A stretch of DNA of 64,000 bases from Alteromonas sp. M12 (GTDB lineage Bacteria > Pseudomonadota > Gammaproteobacteria > Enterobacterales > Alteromonadaceae): assembly GCF_037478005.1 (NCBI RefSeq), contig NZ_CP144164.1:992001-1056000 (forward strand), written 5' to 3'. The translations under genes and the position numbers were made by a program. Of the stretch, positions 27,209 to 36,371 are shown piece by piece. Under the pieces are notes generated by a model, which saw nothing but the letters and a program-made list of their open reading frames with translations, was not told the origin of the DNA and did no database searches. Each line of letters begins with the position of its first letter. The first letter of the stretch is position 1.

Positions 27209-28162
27209 TTACAAAAGCTCTTTCAACATAACTTCTAGTTTGTCTTGGTCTTTGGCAAAGTTGCGAATACCTTCAGCAAGCTTTTCCGTCGCCATTGGAT
27301 CTTGGTTATGTTCCCATCTAAATTGACTTTCAGTTAGCTTTTCGCCAGGGGTTTTAGTGGCGCCTTTGTCTACTAATTTGGTTTCTAAGCCACCTTCAGT
27401 TTGTGAAAGTTCTTCAAGTAGATTTGGGCTAATGGTTAATCGGTCACAGCCTGCAAGCTCAATTATTTCGCCGGTATTACGGAAACTGGCACCCATAACA
27501 ACAGTTTTATAACCGTGTTCTTTGTAGTACTGATAAATGTTGCTGACAGATACTACTCCTGGATCTTCATTCGCAGCGTAGCTATCTTTACCAGTGCTTG
27601 CTTTGTACCAATCAAGAATTCGTCCAACAAAAGGTGAAATCAGGAAAACCCCAGCTTCAGCACATGCTCTGGCTTGAGCAAAGCTGAATAACAACGTTAG
27701 GTTACAGTTAATACCTTCTTTTTCCAGAATTTCAGCAGCGCGAATTCCTTCCCAAGTAGAAGCAAGTTTAATTAATACCCGCTCTTTACTCACGCCAGCT
27801 TGTTCATAAAGTCCGATTAATTTTTTCGCTTTGGCAATACTGCCTTGTGTATCGAAAGATAAGCGTGCATCTACTTCTGTTGATATACGACCTGGTACGA
27901 TATTGACAATCTCTTTACCAATTTTAACCGCCAACATATCGCCAGCATCTTCTATTTGCTGTGTGACATCATCTGATTGGGTTTTTGCCCATGCAACGGA
28001 GTCTTCAATTAATGAACGATATTGCGGTAATTCAGCAGCTTTAAGTAACAAAGATGGGTTTGTAGTGGCATCAACAGGTTGATACTTTTTAATTGCTTCG
28101 ATGTCACCAGTATCTGCCACGACTGTGGTGATTTCCCGTAAAGCTGCTAATTGATTTGTCAT
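27209..28162 (-). CDS. tal: Transaldolase
   Basis: From the ATG at 28162 the protein has 317 residues, the TalB size, beginning [20 protein letters not shown]. The N-terminal [13 protein letters not shown] and the Schiff-base lysine K132 in [11 protein letters not shown] are present. It transfers dihydroxyacetone units between sugar phosphates in the non-oxidative pentose phosphate pathway, which fits the xylose genes and transketolase in this window. An AGAGG site supports this start over an ATG 12 codons upstream. Confidence 0.96.
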   Translation of the reverse strand: MTNQLAALREITTVVADTGDIEAIKKYQPVDATTNPSLLLKAAELPQYRSLIEDSVAWAKTQSDDVTQQIEDAGDMLAVKIGKEIVNIVPGRISTEVDARLSFDTQGSIAKAKKLIGLYEQAGVSKERVLIKLASTWEGIRAAEILEKEGINCNLTLLFSFAQARACAEAGVFLISPFVGRILDWYKASTGKDSYAANEDPGVVSVSNIYQYYKEHGYKTVVMGASFRNTGEIIELAGCDRLTISPNLLEELSQTEGGLETKLVDKGATKTPGEKLTESQFRWEHNQDPMATEKLAEGIRNFAKDQDKLEVMLKELL

Positions 28163-28541
28163 ATAAACCTCTTTAGAAATGATTAATTTTGCAATCATCG
28201 ATAGTCAGTTGTTATCAAGATTACGTCATGAAATATAGTAAACCTTTAGAATCACTCACAGGGTATAACTGTTGAGGTTTGGTTTCTACACTATCGGACA
28301 TTGAACTATTAAAAAATAATGGTCATATTATAATAAATAAAAGTGGGCATTTATATGAGTTGTGAGTAATTACTCAAAATAGTTGTATGAACTCCTAGAT
28401 TCTGACTCAGAGAGTTGCGATTAAATAAAAATTGAACTGTGAAATTTGTGCTTGTCAAAATGTTTAGTAAATACAATTAATGGTATAGTGATAGTTGCTC
28501 AGAACTTCATAATTAACGCCTATTAAAAGAAAGGATATTTG
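28163..28541. other. 379-base intergenic region between tal and yaaA
   Basis: This is a divergent promoter region for tal (minus) and yaaA (plus). Its one clear element is the perfect 14-base palindrome TGAGTAATTACTCA at 28363-28376, about 200 bases from the tal start and 166 from yaaA. The rest is AT-rich with no open frame I can support. Confidence 0.5.
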
Positions 28542-29315
28542 ATGCTAGTTGTTGTATCACCTGCAAAGAATTTAGACTACGAAACCCCCTCTACTACACA
28601 ACTTTTCTCACAGCCTGAATATTTGGCCGATTCTGAACTGTTAATCAAAGAGTGTGTCAAATTAACACCGGCAGATTTATCTAGCCTAATGCATATCAGT
28701 GACAAATTAGCAGGCTTAAATGCTGCACGGTTTAGTAGTTGGAATTTGCCATTTAACCAAGACAACGCTAAACAGGCAATTTTGGCGTTTAACGGTGATG
28801 TCTACACCGGCATTCAAGCTGAGCAATTTAGTGAAGAGGATCTTCAATATGCACAACAACATATGCGAATTTTGTCTGGTTTGTATGGCTTACTTAGACC
28901 TTTAGATCTTATGCAACCATACCGTTTGGAAATGGGGACGAAACTCAACAACAAACGAGGAAAAGATCTGTATGAATTTTGGGGTGAGAAAATAACCGCT
29001 GGAATTAATCAAGCGTTACGCCAACAAGGTGATGAAGTACTGGTTAATTTGGCCTCAAATGAATATTTTAAGTCAGTTAAGGTCAAGAGCTTAAATGGAA
29101 AACTCATTACCCCCGTTTTTAAAGATAAAAAGAACGGTGAATATAAAGTGATTAGTTTTTATGCCAAAAAAGCACGTGGATTGATGGCCCGTTATATTAT
29201 CGAAAAGCGCTTACCTGACCCTGCACAAATTAAACAGTTCGATAGTGCCGGATATCAATTTAGTGCATCGTTAAGTAATGATAAACAATGGGTCTTTACC
29301 AGAGAAGAGCAGTAA
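28542..29315 (+). CDS. yaaA: Peroxide stress protein YaaA (DUF328/UPF0246)
   Basis: The 257-residue protein begins [16 protein letters not shown] and contains [45 protein letters not shown] and [11 protein letters not shown], all typical of YaaA. In E. coli it is in the OxyR regulon and lowers free iron and DNA damage under hydrogen peroxide. An AAAGG site precedes the ATG at 28542, directly after an in-frame TTG. Confidence 0.94.
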   Translation: MLVVVSPAKNLDYETPSTTQLFSQPEYLADSELLIKECVKLTPADLSSLMHISDKLAGLNAARFSSWNLPFNQDNAKQAILAFNGDVYTGIQAEQFSEEDLQYAQQHMRILSGLYGLLRPLDLMQPYRLEMGTKLNNKRGKDLYEFWGEKITAGINQALRQQGDEVLVNLASNEYFKSVKVKSLNGKLITPVFKDKKNGEYKVISFYAKKARGLMARYIIEKRLPDPAQIKQFDSAGYQFSASLSNDKQWVFTREEQ

Positions 29316-29408
29316 TACTCGAGTCGTTAAAATCCCAATGGGAAAATGATTACAAGCCCATATAACGAGTGTAAGCTACTGTTTGAAACACTAACGCCAA
29401 GGAACTAT

Positions 29409-30665
29409 ATGATTTCTGTTATTAGCAAAAGCGCCTTGATCGCTGCCAACTTGCTTTATTCTGCCAGCTTAATGGCACAATCTGCCACCATTGAGGCAGC
29501 ACAAGATTCAGCGCAGCAGGTTTTTTCAGCCTGTATCTCTGATATACAGCAAAAAGCGGAGACAGCGGGAATTGATAAAACAGTCATCTCTTACGCGTTA
29601 GATGATGTGAAACAGATTGATAAAGTGCTCGAATACGACCGCAATCAACCAGAGTTTGTACAAACTTTCCCTACTTATTTAAATAAACGTGTCACCCAAT
29701 GGCGAATTGATAAAGGTCGAGAAATGCTGCGTAAGCATAAAGACTTATTAAACCAATTAACTCAAGAATACGGGGTGCCTGCACACTATTTAATATCATT
29801 TTGGGGATTAGAAACTAATTTTGGTAGTTATAAAGGCAAAATGCCGATAATCGATTCATTGGCAACATTAGCCTGCGATGAGCGCCGTAGTCGATTTTTC
29901 ACTCAGGAGTTACTAACGGCTCTGAAGTTAATGCAAAGAGAAAACTTAAAAAAAGACAAGATGTTGGGATCTTGGGCAGGCGCCATGGGGCACACTCAAT
30001 TTATGCCTTCAGCCTATATTAATTATGCGGTAGATGGCGATAATGATGGTTTAGTAGACTTATGGGATAGTGAACCTGATGCCTTGTCATCGGCAGCTAA
30101 CTTCTTAAATAAACTGGGCTGGAAAAAAGGGTTTATATGGGGAAGAGAAGTGAATCTCCCTGCTAACTTCGATTACAGTCACGCTGGTAAAGATAGTCGT
30201 AAACAATTAACCCAGTGGTCGGAATTTGGCGTTCGAAAGGTCAATGATGACAAGATCCCTAAAAGTGAAATAGATGCTTCTTTGATCTTGCCTACCGGAG
30301 CGAAAGGGCCAGCCTTCCTTGTTTACAGCAACTTTGATGTGATTATGCGCTGGAACAATTCTGAGTCTTATGCTCTTGCCGTAGGTTATCTAGCAGACCG
30401 AATCATTGGTAAGCCTGAGTGGGCGAAGTCGTTGCCTGATTTACCGAATTATCCTATTAGTCAAATGATCGAATTACAGGATGGATTAAACGAATTAGGC
30501 TTTGATGTAGGTAAAGCTGATGGGATCATGGGGCCAGCCACTCGCAAAGGAATTCGTCAATTTCAATTGGCAAACAATATGTTAGCCGACGGATACCCAG
30601 ACCAAAGTGTTTTCATCAGTGTGCAAGAAGCGGTAAATAAAAGTCAAAAACTAGATGGTGTTTAA
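29409..30665 (+). CDS. Lytic murein transglycosylase, MltB-like, with peptidoglycan-binding domain
   Basis: From the ATG at 29409 (AAGGA site) the product has 418 residues with a cleavable signal (about 1-22). A SLT_2-type lytic transglycosylase domain (about 35-320) holds SFWGLETNFGSYKGKMP, where the Glu is the predicted catalytic acid, and GSWAGAMGHTQFMPSAYINYAVDGDNDG. A PG_binding_1 domain (about 345-410) has LQDGLNELGFDVGKADGIMGPATRKGI. It cleaves periplasmic peptidoglycan chains. Without a lipobox it is probably soluble. Confidence 0.92.
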   Translation: MISVISKSALIAANLLYSASLMAQSATIEAAQDSAQQVFSACISDIQQKAETAGIDKTVISYALDDVKQIDKVLEYDRNQPEFVQTFPTYLNKRVTQWRIDKGREMLRKHKDLLNQLTQEYGVPAHYLISFWGLETNFGSYKGKMPIIDSLATLACDERRSRFFTQELLTALKLMQRENLKKDKMLGSWAGAMGHTQFMPSAYINYAVDGDNDGLVDLWDSEPDALSSAANFLNKLGWKKGFIWGREVNLPANFDYSHAGKDSRKQLTQWSEFGVRKVNDDKIPKSEIDASLILPTGAKGPAFLVYSNFDVIMRWNNSESYALAVGYLADRIIGKPEWAKSLPDLPNYPISQMIELQDGLNELGFDVGKADGIMGPATRKGIRQFQLANNMLADGYPDQSVFISVQEAVNKSQKLDGV

Positions 30666-30800
30666 CCTTAGTTGTATTAATCAATATACCGGAGTATTGC
30701 TGTACATATTTCAACCGTTATAGAACTTTAGTCTAATGACCTCAACAGCGAACGCAGCTGAAATTATTTCGAAAACATTTAATTAATTGAGGAATTAGCC

Positions 30801-31196
30801 ATGTTGAAAATTGTTAAAACTTCTCTTCTTGTAGTTACTGCATCCTTTCTCTATAGCGGAGCAGCTCAAGCAGATATCAACGACGCATTACAGAATATTT
30901 GTACTATTGTTAAGACGGATGACAAAGGTGAATTACGCAAAAAGATGAAAAAGGTACAATCTGATTTTCGTCTTAAATTAAAAGATTATTATTCAGGCGT
31001 TACCTGCGGTGGAAATAGTCTGATTAGAACAGCTGTGTTAAATGAAGCCATTGAAACAGGAACACTTTTAGTTAAGAAAATGCCAAAAAGTGACTTAACC
31101 TCACCAGAAAATGATGGCAAAACTCTGCAATCTTGGATCGCTGAAAACGGCTTAGATTCGTCACCAATCTCAGCGGTTTTAAAAGATAGAATCTAA
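30801..31196 (+). CDS. Periplasmic protein, DUF3718-like
   Basis: The 131-residue product has a signal peptide ending AQA (residue 24). The mature part is small, helical and charged with two cysteines (Cys34 and Cys69) that could pair. The pattern LQNICTIVKTDDKGELRKKMKKVQS resembles DUF3718 proteins of Alteromonas and Shewanella; I could not verify this. A GAGGA site precedes the ATG. It is a single-gene unit ending at the terminator at 31274. The function is unknown. Confidence 0.75.
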   Translation: MLKIVKTSLLVVTASFLYSGAAQADINDALQNICTIVKTDDKGELRKKMKKVQSDFRLKLKDYYSGVTCGGNSLIRTAVLNEAIETGTLLVKKMPKSDLTSPENDGKTLQSWIAENGLDSSPISAVLKDRI

Positions 31197-31271
31197 TAAG
31201 GTTAAACAACCATTGCTTGTTAAGCCTATTATATATTTATTAATTGATAGCGTAATCACTTGCATGCAAGT

Positions 31272-31304
31272 CGAAAAACAGTCAACTACATGACTGTTTT
31301 TTCG
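31272..31304. terminator. Bidirectional terminator overlapping the kinase stop
   Basis: AAAAACAGTCA / TGACTGTTTTT with a 6-base loop. On the plus strand it closes the DUF3718-like gene with a T-run. On the minus strand the stem includes the last codons and stop of the hybrid kinase gene. Confidence 0.75.
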
Positions 31305-33994
31305 TCTGAGGTAAGGTACTTACTCAGTATTTTATTTAACATCTGAGGCTTAATTGGTTTAGTTATATAATCATTCATGCCAGCAGCATATGCCATATCA
31401 TAATCTGAGCTCATCGCATTTGCCGATAGTCCGCATATCACTAGATCATCAAATCCCCGCTGCCTTAACAGTTTGGTGGCTTCATAACCGTCCATTACTG
31501 GCATTTGGATATCCATTAAAACAATATCGTATTGAGGTGAATTGACGATCTTTGTAACAGCTTGATGACCATCTTCAGCCACGTCATACGTCAGGCCTAA
31601 GTTTGATAACATCTCACAAGCAACAATTTGGTTGATATGATTATCTTCCACTAATAAAACATGGCCACTGAGTTGCGCTGGCACAAGGCTTATTTCTCCC
31701 AATTCATCTTTGTTGTACTGCACTTCAACCCCTAAAGCTTGCAATACAAATAAGCTAAAATGCCTTGGCGTAAATGGATGGGAAAGAACGGGGAGATCCC
31801 ACTTTTGTTGTAATAATGAAGGTAGTGTACTTGGTTGTGTATTAGTGACTAAACCAATTTTGACACCTTTTTCTTTTGCGTTTGCAATGTGTTGATTTAA
31901 GACTTTATGGGTTTTAATGTCGTCAATATCCATTAACAACAATGAATTTTCTTTGGTTTGAAAATCAAAACTATCAATTTCAGTTAATGATAAGGATACA
32001 TAGTCGTTGTCTAATTTTTGCAGATATGAAAGGGGAGTTAAGCCTGAATCGTGGACAGAAACGTGCGCGATGCTAACCGCAAGCCCTAAATCCATAATGC
32101 ATTTATTCTGATTTTCGGTATCTAATACTAAGTCAACTTTAAAGTGACTTCCGCGATTTACTTCGGACTCAACGGTTATCTTTCCGTCCATCAATTCAAC
32201 AAGCTGTTTGACAATAGATAAACCCAAACCTGTGCCACCAAACCTTCTGCTGGTAGATTCGTCCGCTTGAGTGAATGGATTAAAAATATTGTTAAGCTGT
32301 TTTTCTTCCATGCCAATACCGGTGTCTTTTACCGATATTTTCAAACAAATTTTATTATTACCTAAAGACGCAAAGTCTATGTTGATAATGACTGAACCAT
32401 TGCGGGTAAATTTTACCGCATTAGTGCATAAGTTTAGCAATACTTGGCTGATTCTCATCGGGTCACCGATAAGCTCCCGAGGTAAAAGGGGGTTTACGAT
32501 GAAATGAATATTGAGGTTCTTTTCATTGCCTTTTGCAGAAATATTTGCGAGTAGATTTTCGAACATTGATTTGGGGGAAAATTTAACTTTTTCTATATCC
32601 AGTTTGCCCGCTTCAATCTTAGAAAAATCGAGAATATCATTAATTAAATTCAGTAAAATATGGGTTGAATAAGCTACTTTTTCTAGGTTAGCTCTCTGCT
32701 CTTCATCCAGTTTCGATTTTAACACTATATCCACTAAGCCAATGATGCCATTCATAGGGGTTCGAATTTCATGACTCATATTAGCAAGAAAGATGCTTTT
32801 GGTTGCCAACGCCCGCTCAGCTTTCTTAGTTGATATTGCCAACTCTTTGTTTAATTTTTCTTGTTGGGCATTCAATTGTTTTGATTGCTCTAAAAGCTCT
32901 TGGGTCTGTATGTTCTTTTCTTGAAATACTTGAGCTGCCGAGGCTAAATCGCCAATCTCGTTATTTCGCCGTCTTTGTATTTTTTTATTGATACCTTTGC
33001 CGCTGGCAAGCTGTTTAAATAGCTCAGTCATTTCAGATATTGGCATCATCACCCGATAGGTAAAAAACAACGCAGCTATCACAGCAAGCGCGACACTTAT
33101 GGCGGCAAAAAGACTATTTCTGCTTTGTGCATCTTTTCCGCTTTGAATAATTTCTGAATTGATTCGTTGTTGGTTGTCGGTGACAAGTTGATTGAGTTCA
33201 CGGGTTAAGTATAAAAATTCGTTTGCGGAACCTGCCATTACAACGTTAATTAAAAACAAATAGCCACGAGTAATTTGCGAAAGTTGTTTAAAATCAGTGC
33301 TTAACTTGCCCAGGTCGCTTTCCACCGCTATAAACATTTTTGGGTCTTGAATTGAACTGTTCAAAATATCTTTTGCTTGAGACAGCAAATCATCAAATTC
33401 TTTAATAATGACAGGATCTGGTGTTAACAAATATTCTAATGATTTTGTATGTGCCTCAGACAATAGCTGCTTAGCTGTTAACACGTCTTTGTATTGCTCT
33501 GCGGAAAGGTTTGTGTTTGTTTGATATTCTTGCAACTGCGTTTGGATAGTAATAAATCGCGTTTGAATGTCATCTTCAAATAGTCGTTCTCTGCGACTTC
33601 GCCCTTGCACAACAGTTTCGAAGTTACTTCTATATTCTTCAAGGTGGGCATTCATTCGGCTAATTTTATCAGTGTAGGCTTCTGCCTGTTCATCAGATTG
33701 GATTGATGAATTTAACAATGATAGGTTGTTATTGATTTTTTCGTGAATGGAGTCAAAACGCCCGATCACAGAGTCACTCGCAGTTTGTTTAAAAATCAGT
33801 ACATAACGCTGGATATCAAGAACATCTTTTTCAAGATCTCGAACAAGTCCAACCTTTTCCATTGTTTGTTGGGACAACGTTATACCAGAAAAAAACACTT
33901 CCTGATTTTTAGTGGACAAATACGATTGTGCAATTAAGAAAAGTATCAGCGCAGTTAACACTATCGTTATTTGAATTTTTAACGAATTAAACAA
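31286..33994 (-). CDS. Hybrid sensor histidine kinase / response regulator
   Basis: 902 residues. TM1 (7-25), a long helical periplasmic region (26-290), TM2 (294-314), HAMP (about 315-368), a coiled coil, HisKA with phospho-acceptor H408 (FLANMSHEIRTPMNG), HATPase (NLCTNAVKFT, GGTGLGLSIVKQL), a degenerate receiver-like region (630-755) without the acidic pocket, and a true receiver with D828 and K879. There is no C-terminal Hpt, so an outside Hpt and regulator are needed. The start is TTG with a GGAGG site 10 bases upstream. It follows an orphan solute-binding protein by 22 bases and is probably its signalling partner. Confidence 0.9.
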   Translation of the reverse strand: MFNSLKIQITIVLTALILFLIAQSYLSTKNQEVFFSGITLSQQTMEKVGLVRDLEKDVLDIQRYVLIFKQTASDSVIGRFDSIHEKINNNLSLLNSSIQSDEQAEAYTDKISRMNAHLEEYRSNFETVVQGRSRRERLFEDDIQTRFITIQTQLQEYQTNTNLSAEQYKDVLTAKQLLSEAHTKSLEYLLTPDPVIIKEFDDLLSQAKDILNSSIQDPKMFIAVESDLGKLSTDFKQLSQITRGYLFLINVVMAGSANEFLYLTRELNQLVTDNQQRINSEIIQSGKDAQSRNSLFAAISVALAVIAALFFTYRVMMPISEMTELFKQLASGKGINKKIQRRRNNEIGDLASAAQVFQEKNIQTQELLEQSKQLNAQQEKLNKELAISTKKAERALATKSIFLANMSHEIRTPMNGIIGLVDIVLKSKLDEEQRANLEKVAYSTHILLNLINDILDFSKIEAGKLDIEKVKFSPKSMFENLLANISAKGNEKNLNIHFIVNPLLPRELIGDPMRISQVLLNLCTNAVKFTRNGSVIINIDFASLGNNKICLKISVKDTGIGMEEKQLNNIFNPFTQADESTSRRFGGTGLGLSIVKQLVELMDGKITVESEVNRGSHFKVDLVLDTENQNKCIMDLGLAVSIAHVSVHDSGLTPLSYLQKLDNDYVSLSLTEIDSFDFQTKENSLLLMDIDDIKTHKVLNQHIANAKEKGVKIGLVTNTQPSTLPSLLQQKWDLPVLSHPFTPRHFSLFVLQALGVEVQYNKDELGEISLVPAQLSGHVLLVEDNHINQIVACEMLSNLGLTYDVAEDGHQAVTKIVNSPQYDIVLMDIQMPVMDGYEATKLLRQRGFDDLVICGLSANAMSSDYDMAYAAGMNDYITKPIKPQMLNKILSKYLTSDEKTVM

Positions 33995-34016
33995 TTACTT
34001 TAGACCTCCAAATGTC

Positions 34017-35300
34017 TTATGAGCTAATAAATTCGTACCACTTTTGCAGACTATAATCGTAAGTGGGCATAACCGTATTCCAAACAGCTACATTTGAGAA
34101 TCGCGTTTCATAATTACCCCCGGAACGAATATCGCCTTTTTTCACTGATATATTGCCATCAGTCCCTTGCAAATCGTGCCTCGCGGCCAAACCGCGATAC
34201 CAATAATCCCATTCTGCCTGACTTAAAAACTTAGCTGAACGTTGTGGGTTAGAAATATAGTAACCTTGTTTGGCGATAAAAGCCCCAGGCCAACCAGATA
34301 ACCACCAATTCATATAATCATAGGCCGCATCTTTGTTACTAGCGGAAATCGCAGATGACATGCACATGACACCGTGCCAGCCCCTATAGCCTTCTTTAGG
34401 AGCGGCAAATGAGACAGGTACATTTTGTCCGTTCAATGCTGATACTGCAGGTGAGAACATACTTTCAATGTGAACTCGATCAGAGCGCATAAAATCAACT
34501 GACTCGGGAACAGACGTCCAAAAGCCGCTAAAGTGATTTTGGTGCTTTAGGTCAATAAGGTAATCAAACAATATGTCTAATTCGCGCTTAGACATTGCAC
34601 CTATGTCGTTGAACGTCAGAACACCTTGGGCTTGGGCCGCTAAGGCTAAGTCAAAGATGCCAATAGTTGGCGCATTGACTATGCCTACCTTTCCTCTATT
34701 TTTGGCGTCCAACAACCAACCCCAGCTTTCGGTATCATATGGAACTCCTTGAGGTATTTTGTTGGTGTTGTAACCAAAAGAATCGACATTGTGTACGTAT
34801 GGTAAAAAACTAATCTTATCGGTGTGATCTGTACCTAAACTGCCGTCGTCTTGTACGTGTAGAATTTTAAACGGGGCATCCCCTGCACCAATTTTAGCGC
34901 TATCAGTGATTTTGCCCGTTTTGGTTAATGAGTTGATCTCATTCCAGTGCGTAATTCTGTTTTTATCTATGGCTTGGATAGCTCCCGCTGCCCAAAGCAC
35001 ATTGATACTATTTGACCATTGCTCGTATAAATCAAAAGAACTAGGGTCCATTGAGGCTTTTTGCATGACTGCTGCGCTGCCCCTAGCTTCAAACACTAAA
35101 TCGATACCTAGGTCCTGCATGGCTTGCTCGCGCAACTCGTTTTGCAAAGTTACATGGGTACCAAGCACCTTTAATACGGTTTTCGTTCGGGCAAACACAT
35201 AAGGCGCCTTGCTAAGAAGCACGGCGCTAGCACCACTTTTAGCTAACGTTTTTAGGGTATTGCGTTTGGTTTTATCCAAAAGCTTGGGATTATTTTCCAT
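34017..35300 (-). CDS. Orphan PotD-like periplasmic solute-binding protein
   Basis: The 427-residue protein has an N-terminal export signal with a Lys-Arg pair (KTKRNTLKTLAKSGASAVLL), possibly Tat-like. The rest has type II binding-protein features: YVHNVDSFGYNTN, GKVGIVNAPTIGIFDLALAAQ and KDAAYDYMNWWLSGWPGAFIAKQGYY. The layout is like spermidine/putrescine-binding PotD. No ABC permease or ATPase gene is adjacent; the next gene is a hybrid histidine kinase. I infer a ligand-sensing role like NspS, TorT or LuxP rather than transport. The ligand is unknown. Confidence 0.82.
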   Translation of the reverse strand: MENNPKLLDKTKRNTLKTLAKSGASAVLLSKAPYVFARTKTVLKVLGTHVTLQNELREQAMQDLGIDLVFEARGSAAVMQKASMDPSSFDLYEQWSNSINVLWAAGAIQAIDKNRITHWNEINSLTKTGKITDSAKIGAGDAPFKILHVQDDGSLGTDHTDKISFLPYVHNVDSFGYNTNKIPQGVPYDTESWGWLLDAKNRGKVGIVNAPTIGIFDLALAAQAQGVLTFNDIGAMSKRELDILFDYLIDLKHQNHFSGFWTSVPESVDFMRSDRVHIESMFSPAVSALNGQNVPVSFAAPKEGYRGWHGVMCMSSAISASNKDAAYDYMNWWLSGWPGAFIAKQGYYISNPQRSAKFLSQAEWDYWYRGLAARHDLQGTDGNISVKKGDIRSGGNYETRFSNVAVWNTVMPTYDYSLQKWYEFISS

Positions 35301-35310
35301 GGAAACTAGT

Positions 35311-35333
35311 CGTTTAGTGTTAATACCTAAACG
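35311..35333. promoter_or_regulatory. Inverted repeat before the binding-protein gene
   Basis: CGTTTAG / CTAAACG are separated by 9 bases, ending 10 bases before the ATG. A second repeat TACCATT / AATGGTA with a 4-base gap lies at 35355-35372. They could be operators for the sensor operon. The first could also fold in the mRNA and cover the weak ribosome-binding region. Confidence 0.4.
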
Positions 35334-35400
35334 TTAGAGTAATTTGGCAGGTTTTACCATTAAACAATGGTATAAAAATACAACTAAATTCGTTTATTTA

Positions 35401-35826
35401 TTACTGTTCTTCACGATAAAGCTTTTGTTCAAATTTTAGTGTTTGCTGTACTTTATTCTGTTGTAAAGAAATATTGAAGCGGTAATGATCTTCATGCTCG
35501 AAGGGCATCGAAGCCAAATAATATATGGCTTCTCCCTCGACTACCGGTTTAAAAGTAAGTTCTATAGTGGTGCCCAGCAGGTTTCTTGCGGTACCGCTAA
35601 TATCTACTTTTTGAGCCTGTTTGTTTTGTCTATTAATAACAGAAATATTAATTAGCGTATTATTTGGGCTACGAACAATCCCATTCGCCCGAGCGATTTC
35701 GGGCGTCAAAAAAGTAGTATTAAAGGCGATGTAATGCACATCCCAATCACCCAAAACCTTTTTCTGTTCTGCCGATGCAAAACTAGCAAACACTATTAGT
35801 GAAATACAAATAACCCGATAAAACAT
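35401..35826 (-). CDS. DUF4426 family periplasmic protein
   Basis: The 141-residue protein has a signal peptide ending ASA (residue 19) and a beta-rich mature domain: LGDWDVHYIAFNTTFLTPEIARANGI and RSPNNTLINISVIN. This is the DUF4426 pattern, a family of unknown role often located near yggT/proC/metW genes in gammaproteobacteria. It starts 9 bases after the yggT stop, so it is in the yggS-proC-yggT operon. Confidence 0.82.
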   Translation of the reverse strand: MFYRVICISLIVFASFASAEQKKVLGDWDVHYIAFNTTFLTPEIARANGIVRSPNNTLINISVINRQNKQAQKVDISGTARNLLGTTIELTFKPVVEGEAIYYLASMPFEHEDHYRFNISLQQNKVQQTLKFEQKLYREEQ

Positions 35827-35835
35827 TTTATCTTC

Positions 35836-36357
35836 CTAAAATAGTCGCATGATAAAAAGCAAAAAGATGATTAATATCATAGGTGATAAATCAAGCCCAC
35901 CGATAGGCGGTATGATGCGTCTTATGGGGGCAATCATAGGTTCAGTTAATTGCTGGAATAAGAATTCAAGAGGGTTGTTGCCTTGACTTACCCAACTTAA
36001 GATCGCGCGAATAATTAACACATATATTATTAATTGAACCCCTTCAACAAGCAGCATTACCAAGGCATTTTTTAATATCCAAAAAACATTGGTTAACATG
36101 AAACCATTAATCGCAGCAATCACCCATATGTTGGCCAACGCAATGACCAACGCAAATACAAAAGTCGCGGTATCGAATCTGCCAATAGATGGAATAACTC
36201 TGCGTAATGGACCTATTATTGGATGTGTCACTTTGACAATGAATTGACTCAAAGGGTTATAAAAGTCAGCTTGGGCTAATTGTAGCCAAAGTCTTAACAT
36301 GACGACCATCAAGTAGAGCTTAAAAATTGTTTCAACCAAAAAAGCCACGGCTTCCAT
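35836..36357 (-). CDS. yggT: YggT family membrane protein
   Basis: The 173-residue protein has two YggT repeats, each a pair of membrane helices with the motif NPLSQFIVKVTHPIIGPLRRVIPSIG in the first half and NPLEFLFQQLTEPMIAPIRRIIPPIGG in the second. Homologues are linked to osmotic stress tolerance and, in chloroplasts (Ycf19), thylakoid biogenesis. It lies 14 bases after proC. Confidence 0.93.
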   Translation of the reverse strand: MEAVAFLVETIFKLYLMVVMLRLWLQLAQADFYNPLSQFIVKVTHPIIGPLRRVIPSIGRFDTATFVFALVIALANIWVIAAINGFMLTNVFWILKNALVMLLVEGVQLIIYVLIIRAILSWVSQGNNPLEFLFQQLTEPMIAPIRRIIPPIGGLDLSPMILIIFLLFIMRLF

Positions 36358-36371
36358 AAATATTGATACCT

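Noticed and set aside
34512..34519. AGACGTCC, another MetJ-box-like octamer
   Set aside because: It lies inside the binding-protein coding sequence and has no tandem neighbours, so it is most likely chance.
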